Shown: piece by piece, positions 57,702-64,000 of the stretch
Numbering within the stretch: position 1 is the first letter of the stretch
Layout: each line of letters starts with the position of its first letter
Origin: Alopecurus myosuroides
Taxonomy: Eukaryota; Streptophyta; Magnoliopsida; Poales; Poaceae
NCBI GenBank assembly: GCA_028641055.1
Contig: CM054061.1
Span: forward strand, 53,672,081 to 53,736,080
Direction of reading: 5' to 3'
Length of the DNA: 64,000 nucleotides
Notes under the pieces: model-generated
Database searches by the model: none
What the model was told of the DNA's origin: nothing
What the model saw: only the letters and a program-made list of their open reading frames with translations
Translations under genes and position numbers: made by a program

Positions 57702-58470
57702 GCAAAATCATGAGTCCTTGTTGATATAAGGCACACATCGGACCATATTGTGGACGCATCAATAGGCACCATAAAATATCTAAATGGTCCTGATAAAGGT
57801 TGAATTGGACCACAAATATCTCCTTAAATGCATTCAAGAAAATTAAGTGGCTCACTCTTGATCTTCACACATGAATGTCTTGTGATTAACTTCCCAGTTG
57901 CACATACCATGCAGACGAAATCCGAAGAATTGGGGGAAATTAGTAATCGTTATGTCATGTCCAATTGAACCACCAATATTTTTTCTCATCATCCCCACAC
58001 CAGGATGACCTAGGCGATCATGCCATATCTTGAACTTGTCAAGATTCTAAAAAATTACCTTATATGCCAAATGTGGCTCCGACTTTATGTATGTGAAATA
58101 CAGTTCAGAAGATAGAGCATGAAGTCTCTCAAGGATTTTCTTTTGAGTTCCCTTTTTCTAACTTATGAGTGGGCTGTCAACCCCATTCTCTTCATGACTT
58201 TCAATGTGGTAACCATTCGTACGGATATCCTTAAAACTCGACAAGGTACGGGTTGAATTCGGATACAATAATGCCTCCTGAATTACAAGTCGTGTACCAT
58301 TTGGGAGTGTAAATATGGTCTGACCAGAAACAACAATTACCGTGTCACGACTACCAACATGACAGTTCCTTTACTTTTCTTGAGAGTTAGTATTTCACTT
58401 CCCATAATATTGTGTTAGTGGAACCACTATCTGCTAAACAAATTTCCTTCTTCATTGAAATGTTTCTTGA
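57702..58470 (-). pseudogene. Element G protease and N-terminal integrase, broken
   Basis: Read leftward from 58470, the protease motif CLADSGSTNTIL is visible, then degraded frames with several stops. The integrase zinc-binding part follows (KIWHDRLGHPGVGMMRKN near 58000) and the first catalytic-Asp region (GDICGPIQP) near 57800. It ends at the F insertion and continues at 45819. Several frameshifts are needed to follow it. Confidence 0.7.
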
Positions 58471-58500
58471 GGATTTTTCTTCTTTCTCGTTTTCTTTTCG

Positions 58501-58578
58501 GACGATTCCCGCCGGTGAAGTCTGGCCAATTTGCTCTACGACGATTCCCGCCGGTGAAGTCTGGCCAATTTGGTCTCG
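58501..58578. repeat. 39-bp tandem duplication in element G leader
   Basis: The unit gacgattcccgccggtgaag (39 bp in all) occurs at 58501-58539 and 58540-58578, between the LTR and the protease, where most of gag should be. Confidence 0.9.
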
Positions 58579-58601
58579 GTAGAGCGCAGTGCTGGTAACT
58601 G

Positions 58602-58810
58602 TGTTGAAATAAAGATCGAATGATCGTAACCGATTCTATTCCATCGACGATTCAAGTTTATATACAAGCGGAAAGGACGCCGGAGAGAGGTCGCTTCCGA
58701 TCGTGGGGAGCGAGGAAAACCGCCACGACGGTTGTCCGGAGAGGCGTCGGCGCGTGCGGTTATTTACAACAAAGGATTATCTCTAATTACACATTAATTA
58801 TTTCCTAACA
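58602..58810 (-). mobile_element. Element G 5' LTR
   Basis: On the minus strand this is a 209-bp LTR from tgttaggaaata to ctttatttcaaca. The leader next to it (minus strand gttaccagcactgcgctc) does not match the usual tggtatcagagc primer site; it resembles the gttatcagcac type I recall from some plant Copia elements. Confidence 0.8.
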
Positions 58811-58815
58811 AGTTG

Positions 58816-59190
58816 TACTGTTATTGGGCTAGTTCAGAACTCGCATCATGATTAGGAAGGATATATTGGGCTAGTGGGAGCGCCGGTCGATGGTGACGCG
58901 CTCAAGCCTAGCCGTCCGCCCAGTGTCGCAAACATGATAATATATTCATTACAGAAAGTCCTCGGATGCTGTTGGTCATCGCATGCGGACAAGTACCTGC
59001 AGGCATACTATTCTTTCATTATCGGTGCCGAACAACCATGATCAAGCCGGCCGTGCATTATCCATTTCAGAAGCCGAACAGTGTGTACGTTCCAGTCTTA
59101 GTCAAAAGTTGGAAAAGCCTCAAATGTTGAAGCGCCGCATTTTCAAACATGCTGCTCCGTGCATTCCCATCTTACCCCGGTCCCAGCTAC
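58816..59190 (+). other. Upstream region of the protease-inhibitor gene
   Basis: This is single-copy DNA between element G and the TATA box. A W-box-type core (agtcaa, that is ttgact on the minus strand, at 59100-59105) is visible, which can mediate WRKY-dependent wound or pathogen response; one site is weak evidence. The 90-codon frame at 58983-59255 runs through the promoter and I do not call it. Confidence 0.4.
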
Positions 59191-59194
59191 TCAC

Positions 59195-59202
59195 TATAAA
59201 TA
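59195..59202 (+). promoter_or_regulatory. TATA box of the protease-inhibitor gene
   Basis: tataaata lies about 30 bp before a plausible start of transcription near 59225-59230. Confidence 0.7.
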
Positions 59203-59277
59203 CCATCTCCATCCAGTTCGGAAACCAAAAGCAGGATCAGCAAACCAAATCATAGGTTCTTCGACCTTCAAACACAG

Positions 59278-59415
59278 GTGAGCACTTGCAACCAGCCTAT
59301 ACACTCTTTAACATATTTTCGATATTATGTATTTAGATCTGTGTACATGCGGTTTTCTACATATTTTCTTTGCTGAGAAAAACTGTCGTCCTGACTATTA
59401 GCCGCAAATTTTCAG
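59278..59415 (+). other. 5'-UTR intron of the protease-inhibitor gene
   Basis: The donor is acacag, then gtgagc; the acceptor is aattttcag. The 138-bp AT-rich segment would leave a short leader ending 22 bases before the ATG at 59438. Confidence 0.6.
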
Positions 59416-59437
59416 GTATCCGATTTTGCGAAGAGAC

Positions 59438-59641
59438 ATGGGTGACGCGAAATCCTCTTGGCCGGAGCTGCTAGGGGCGCCATCTGGCGCCGCGAAGCAA
59501 AAGATCCTTAGTGACCGCCCGGACGTGACCGTGATCGTGCTGCCCGTCGGCTCTATCGTGGACGCCCGTTTTGACGACAAGCGTGTCCACGTTTTTGTCA
59601 ACTCCGCCGATGATGTCGCCGAGGTCCCTAAAATCGGCTAG
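59438..59641 (+). CDS. Potato inhibitor I family serine protease inhibitor
   Basis: The 67-residue product has the family's whole core: SSWPELLG (residues 6-13), the AAKQKILSDRPDV helix and turn, the central strand VTVIVLPVGS (30-39), the reactive loop, VHVFVN and the closing AEVPKIG. It has no Cys and no signal peptide, like cereal CI-2, so a cytosolic or vacuole-independent form is likely. These proteins block subtilisin- or chymotrypsin-like proteases by a rigid loop and often serve defence. By alignment with CI-2 the loop reads IVDARFD, with Ala43 at P1 and Arg44 at P1' where acidic residues are usual; the core Arg49 is kept and the next supporting Arg is His51. The start is the first ATG after the leader. 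Codons are GC-rich, unlike the surroundings. No lesion is visible. Confidence 0.9.
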   Translation: MGDAKSSWPELLGAPSGAAKQKILSDRPDVTVIVLPVGSIVDARFDDKRVHVFVNSADDVAEVPKIG

Positions 59642-59770
59642 GACAGCAAGCTAGTTCAATCGGTCATGTCGTGCGAGTGTGCTCGACATGATTCATGCTT
59701 CTCATGTGGGTTACCGATGAATATTATGCCCATACTATCAGTACATTAATAATGTGGTCTTTTCATTGGG

Positions 59771-59776
59771 AATAAA
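59771..59776 (+). terminator. Polyadenylation signal of the protease-inhibitor gene
   Basis: AATAAA lies 130 bp after the stop codon in an AT-rich stretch. Confidence 0.55.
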
Positions 59777-59859
59777 GTTTATTAAGTCGTGGATAGATAA
59801 GGTTCATTTGTTGTGCATTAAGGCAAGAATTTTTCGCGTAAAATATTGCATTCCGATTC

Positions 59860-60180
59860 ATGATAGAAAACAAGAGTTAATTACATACACAAGATAGAGC
59901 AAACACCACCCCGTATAACCAAACTCACCAGAGTAGATTCCTAGCGAATCAGAGCGCCAAGTCCAATCGCCCGGGCCTCGGCTCAAATCGTCTCGAGAAG
60001 ATTTGTCGTAGACGGACTTATGTTGTCGAAAATCACCGCGTTATGGTGCTTCCATGTCCACCAAGACGTGAGCATGATTAACCGCGAGGTGCCCTTCCGA
60101 AGGGCTCAAGATGTGGAACCAGACGTTATAGCCCACCAATCCGCGAAGTAGTCTTCAACAACCGCTGGACGAGCTGCCGA
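59860..60180 (-). pseudogene. LINE reverse transcriptase C-terminal remnant
   Basis: On the minus strand, from about 60180 leftward, the frame gives VEDYFADWWAITSGS, then LIMLTSWWTWKHHNAVIFDN and LLETI with a stop and small shifts. The WWxxWKHxNAVxFD pattern is typical of the C-terminal end of plant L1-type LINE polyproteins after the zinc-binding RVT domain. Nothing upstream of it is recognisable, and I cannot see a clean 3' end or target duplication. Confidence 0.5.
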
Positions 60181-60429
60181 TCGGATTGAGGACATGACAC
60201 GTAGCCCCGTTTTGTGTGGATGACACAATATGACCACGTCATCCACATCAAGCAAGGTTTGTGGTGATTTTTTTTCCAACGAGTTATATTTTTGATGGAT
60301 GGCTCGGAAAACGGAAACTCGTTCAAATATATTAGGACAATTATCGCTAACTCTAAAACTAGACATTACCGTCTTAAATTTTGTTTTCTGTACCGGTGAG
60401 CTCTCCCTCAAAAGTCAGCGGCACCACAT

Positions 60430-61430
60430 GTATCTAGCTTAGGATATGCCTTGATCCAGACCGAAGCCTACAATGCATGCCGCTGCCACTAGGACATTTC
60501 TCGGACTGTTAATCGATCCTTGTGGACAAGTAGTACTCGTAGACTTATCTTTCTTTATCGACGCCGAACTCCATAGACCAACCGGCTCTTTCGTTTTGAG
60601 AGTCGTCTCAAACTCTCCAACCTCCTCGCCGGCTCGCTCCCCGCTCCTCTCCGGCGGCGTCGCTGCTCGGCATGGACGCGGATGCGTAGCTCGGTTTGTA
60701 CGTAGTAGTTGTAGGTTATGTTTAGCCTTCGTGCTAGATTTTTCCTTTATGGCATCTTTCTTCCTCCTCGGCTGGTATCCGGCAACTCGCAGCGGCGCGG
60801 GAGCCAGTCCGCTTCTCTTCTGCAGGTTGAATCTATGGTGGATTTCCTGCAGGATTGAAGATGGACCAAGCCGGTTCAATAAAATTGCTTGCCGTACCAC
60901 CTACTCTGCAGATCGAGAGACGATGTGGTGCCGTATTCCTCTGGCTGGCCGTGGCGGAGTGGATTCTGTTGCACCCTAGAGCTCCACACGCAGTGGTCTT
61001 GTTCACTGTCGCGATTAATGGCCAAGAAGGTGGCCAATCTTCAACCTCAACTATGGAGGCCTGCTTGATCCAGCGTCGGAGTTCGGCTTCTCAATTAAAC
61101 CAAGTGGTTGTCCCCGGCTGCGTCGAGTTTGCCTGCGTCGGAGATCTTTCGCCGGAAGGGAGAGTCCGAGTGCCTCACTGTGCTCCGATCATGGTGCTTC
61201 GCGTGCCTGGAGATCGCCGATGATGGGTGGTGGGGGCGCCCTAGGATCTGATTGTTTTTCTTCTTCTGTTTCTAGGATGTTTTTTCGTAAAAGCACATGC
61301 CTTTTCTTCGAATCTTAGGTCTTCCAGGGCAATAGACGAAAAGGGCCTTCGTGAGAATTATACCTGCCACGTGGTGTTATAATATGCAGCAGCGGGGTCT
61401 CTCGACCCCACCCCTTGTACAAAAAAAAAA
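60430..61430 (+). mobile_element. Poly(A)-ended retroposon-like stretch
   Basis: The block has a GC-rich start (near 60600-60680), no coherent coding frame, T-rich 3' DNA and ends ccccttgtac plus an A-run at 61421-61430. Short frames such as 60473-60979 lack any domain. The poly(A) end suggests a LINE- or SINE-related insert, but I found no flanking target duplication, so the call is weak. Confidence 0.35.
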
Positions 61431-62727
61431 CTCCGCGGTCTCTGTCCAAGATAGCCGCCCACGTTCAAGCAAGGTCGAGAACAAAGTGTTGATCAAACAA
61501 AATGTCAATACCTTGTAGGAAAATTAAGGTGGTCAAGGCTCACATGCTGATCCATTGCATTGTCAAAGATGTCCTCTTTCAGATTGTGTGTTTATCCGGC
61601 CAAAGGCTGCAAGTTGTACTGCTAAATAAACAGGAAGACAACGACTTCACACAGGTTCATCTAATAGGACGAGAAACAGAGTACCTATATCAGTTACAAA
61701 TAGTTCTGCAATAGCTTGAAGTGACCATCTCAAGAATATGCCAACAACAGTCTTAAACTGTACTATCATTTTTACAGAGACAGCGGTTATGGTAACAACC
61801 TATGTGGGTGAAGCAAGCTTCAACAGCAAAAAAATACTGTATCTTAGTTACCACAAAATTCAAAAATCAAACTCCCCTGAAACCAAACGCATTGGAATAG
61901 TAGGTCTTCCAATCAACGGCACAAGTGTACACCTATGACACATGTACTTTCACGCCTAGGTTCGGTGTTATGCCCACCGTTTCCACCTACGCATCAACGC
62001 AGTGGCGTCCTGACTCTTGGAACGTTGTCGATCCCGCGGGAGCGTGGAGGCGTGCGGGATCTGTTGCGATTGTGCGGGTGCACGTATTTTTCGTGGTCTC
62101 CAGCCGCCTGTTTAGGAGGTGGCATGTTGCCCTGCTTCCGCCTGCTCAAGACTATTGTGGCCCTCTCGATGCTCCTTCCTGGCTTTCTCCTCATCACGGT
62201 GTCAGTCGTCTTCCCGGGGCTCCTCCATGTCTTCGTGTCGATCGCAATGAGGTTCGCCATCTCGCTAGCAATGACGATCGGTGTTTATGTGAGGATGGGG
62301 GTTTCTGGCTTTATTGAAGCTAGAACATGTCCTCGAGACCGCATCTTGGTCCTTTGCCTTTTTCTGCTTTGGATCTTTGTCACCATCTTTGTTATGATGT
62401 CTACTGGGCTTTCCCGGATAGTCCGGTGGAAACCCGCCTCCTGCGGTTGTCTGATAGATTTTGGATTCCTCTATCGGCTTGCCGATTTTTCTCCGGCGTC
62501 CTGCTGCCGTAACTCATGTGTGATCAGTTTTTCGACATGATGCGGCTTGTCATCTGGCGAGTAGTGATCGACTCTCAGGATGGTGAGTGCGGCGGTGGTG
62601 TTTATGACCAATGTTCCGTACGCCGGTTCTCCCTTGGAATTCTTACGGGTGGCGTGTGTCGTCCAGTCGATGGCGTTGATCAAGCGTTGGACCGGATTTT
62701 CTTCCAGCTCCCCGAGAAGGGGTGTAT
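61431..62727. other. Stretch with no recognisable gene
   Basis: Frames of up to 201 codons exist (61935-62540, with Leu/Val/Ile-rich segments that look like membrane helices), but there is no conserved motif, no supporting intron signal and no repeat in the window. I leave the frame uncalled. A weak element origin is possible since a Harbinger fragment follows. Confidence 0.35.
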
Positions 62728-63022
62728 GTTTGCTAGGGAACAAGAGGATCCTAAGAAGGATGTGGAGCATGATTTTGGCGCCCTCTAATCTCGTTGGGCT
62801 ATTGTTCGGCACCCTGTTAGAAGATGGAGGACCAAGACTATGTGGGAGGTGATGACGGCTTGTGTGATCATACACAACATGGTCATAAAGGATGAGCGTG
62901 ATAACACTCTATATGACCCATCGTGGCAGTTCCAGGGTGAGTTGGTTCAGCCCGAAGGAGCGACATCATTTTCACAGTTCCTCGAGTTTCATCATGATCT
63001 TGGGACTCACATTGAACTATAA
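62728..63022 (+). pseudogene. PIF/Harbinger transposase C-terminal fragment
   Basis: From about 62728 the frame reads FAREQEDPKKDVEHDFG, one in-frame TAA (where the family has Gln), then SRWAIVRHPVRRW, MWEVMTACVIIHNMV and DERDNTLYDPSWQFQG to the stop at 63022. This is the C-terminal part of plant Harbinger-type DDE transposases (plant transposon protein family). The HNMV stretch and the RWAIVR motif are characteristic. The catalytic N-terminal part and terminal repeats are missing. Confidence 0.8.
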
Positions 63023-63039
63023 CATGATTTAGGCCCAGT

Positions 63040-63493
63040 CAATTGCATAGTAATCATTATGTCATGCATATGCACTACGGTGCAGCCTTTATATCTGTCA
63101 ATTGCACATCTGTAATTTTTTCCCCAGCATGGTATCTATCTGTTTTGGAGAGACACCTCTAGTGAACTGTGGACCCCGGTCCATTTCTTTACACTGATAT
63201 ACAACCACTGCAACCACTGTTTTACTACTGCAATTATTGTTCTCTTTCATCTACTGCAAACAAATATTATTTTCCACACGGTACATCTAATCCTTTGTTT
63301 CAGAAAAACCGGTGAGATTGACAACCTCACTACTTCGTTGGGGCAAAGTAATTTGATTGTGTTGTGTAGATTCCATGTTGCTGCTGAACCGGTAGTGCGC
63401 CCTTCTCCTACTGGTCGATTCAGCCTTGGTCTCTTTGCCAGGAAAAACTTGCTGCTGCATTCTTCATACCCTACACTTGGGGTCTCCCAACGT
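63040..63493 (+). mobile_element. LTR fragment of the A family
   Basis: The fragment is collinear with 672-1163 (catagtaatcat, gacacctctagtgaactgtg, gagattgacaacctcac, cttggggtctcccaacg). It lacks both LTR ends and has an internal loss of about 50 bp near 63403, where the cagctgcatcaacc stretch is missing. Confidence 0.85.
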
Positions 63494-63778
63494 CATCCAT
63501 CATGTGTACATTCCAAATAACTCTTTCCGGTTAGTAAATGGATAGTTGTGGTGTGGTGTCACGTCCATCCATACACTCCAATAAATCATTATCGTTCATG
63601 AGAGTGGCCTGGATCTGATGCAGTTTGACCCATGTTTTCTGTAGCTTAATAGCTGACTGTAGTATGGAATGTTTGATAATGGTAAGAGTAGTCCAAAACA
63701 AAACAGGAAAAAATATTCTAAAAACCCACATTACCAACAAGTTCTTGAATGCTCATAACAAAAATGCAAGTGCATAGT
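63494..63778. other. Stretch with no recognisable gene
   Basis: I see no conserved frame, repeat or regulatory pattern in these 285 bp. Confidence 0.4.
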
Positions 63779-64000
63779 TGAAAGTACAAGTATGGTCACT
63801 AGAGTGGGGTTGAATAGGTGACTACCAATTTTTTTTGTTTGTTTCTTTTATATTGGGCTAAACAAGATAAAACGCAAGGTTAACTAGATTTGCAACATAT
63901 GTGAGACAATAAAAAGTAAGCAATGGAACCAATATGTAAAGCATAAGATAAACCACAAGTATAAACATGGAGATAAGGATATGATTTCCGTAGTTCCTTC
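63779..64000 (-). mobile_element. SIRE-like Copia LTR, cut by window end
   Basis: The sequence tgaaagtacaagtatgg with gaataggtgac and ccaattttt matches the reverse complement of element D's LTR end (20188 backwards). It is therefore the outer end of a minus-strand relative of D running off the right edge. No primer site lies to its left, so this is the 3' LTR, and atagt (63774-63778) would be the target duplication. Confidence 0.7.

Larger units (their letters stand above)
44697..58810 (-). mobile_element. Element G: decayed Copia retrotransposon, split by F
   Basis: The LTR ends are tgttgaaataaag at 44697 and at 58602, and cctaaca at 58810. The target duplication agttg lies at 44692-44696 and 58811-58815. 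The right LTR (58602-58810, 209 bp, the element's 5' LTR) is complete. The left one keeps only about 44697-44815. Protease and integrase remain, but gag is nearly all lost, and reverse transcriptase and RNase H are gone with the start of the 3' LTR. F is inserted at 45820. Confidence 0.85.

Noticed and set aside
58562..58600. tRNA-like sequence (ggtagagcgcagtgctgg) next to element G's LTR
   Set aside because: It resembles part of a tRNA D-arm but has no cloverleaf; it is better explained as the element's leader and primer-site region.
58983..59255. 90-codon frame before the protease inhibitor
   Set aside because: It spans the TATA box and leader of the inhibitor gene, so it is most likely a chance frame.
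60473..60979. 168-codon frame
   Set aside because: No domain, start signal or intron support, and it sits in a poly(A)-ended retroposon-like block.
61935..62540. 201-codon hydrophobic frame that could be a membrane protein
   Set aside because: Hydrophobic runs also arise from T-rich DNA; a second long frame overlaps it; no conserved motif or promoter was seen.

Overview
The window looks like intergenic DNA from a large grass genome of the wheat, barley and rye tribe (Triticeae). I infer this from Ty3/Gypsy LTRs beginning TGATACGTC, a SIRE/Maximus-like Copia element, a large CACTA transposon with CACTGGTAGAAAA ends, and a cereal-type potato-inhibitor-I gene. Almost all of it is transposable elements, most of them broken. 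I support one intact host gene. Family names are judged by eye and were not checked against a database.

Layout, left nest (1-44171). Element A is a non-autonomous Gypsy element (gag and protease only, + strand) in two parts, 68-6332 and 43330-44171. Element B, a minus-strand relative, is inserted in A's 3' LTR and lies in pieces at 6333-8823, 17065-18790 and 42322-43329. Element C is a third relative (+ strand, 8824-17064) lying inside B. Element D is a Copia element of SIRE/Maximus type (18791-42321, target duplication CACTC) inserted in B's 5' LTR. Element E is an 11.5-kb CACTA transposon (30720-42193, target duplication TAA) inserted in D's 3' LTR. The insertion chain is therefore A, then B, then D, then E, with C a second insertion into B.

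Inside E, three gene modules each start with a block of inverted subterminal repeats followed by a TATA box: a broken transposase, a 181-codon open frame of unknown role, and a second long ORF ending in a decayed Ulp1-type protease domain. A broken AP2/ERF-like gene lies antisense between the first two modules, between two copies of the transposase 3' end.

Layout, right part (44172-64000). A 520-bp single-copy stretch is followed by element G, a decayed minus-strand Copia element (44697-58810, target duplication AGTTG). G's integrase region is split by element F, a Gypsy element with 3.5-kb LTRs (45820-57696, target duplication GCTTT). To the right lie an intact gene for a 67-residue serine protease inhibitor (59438-59641) with a 5'-UTR intron, a LINE remnant, a poly(A)-ended retroposon-like stretch, a PIF/Harbinger transposase fragment, an LTR scrap of the A family, and the edge of another SIRE-like Copia element.

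Nothing here works as a pathway. The only gene I expect to serve the plant is the protease inhibitor. The points of most interest are the AP2-like gene inside the CACTA element, the repeated promoter module, the complementary 13-bp palindromes in element D, the spliced env-position ORF in D, and element F's long open pol frame that has lost four catalytic residues.
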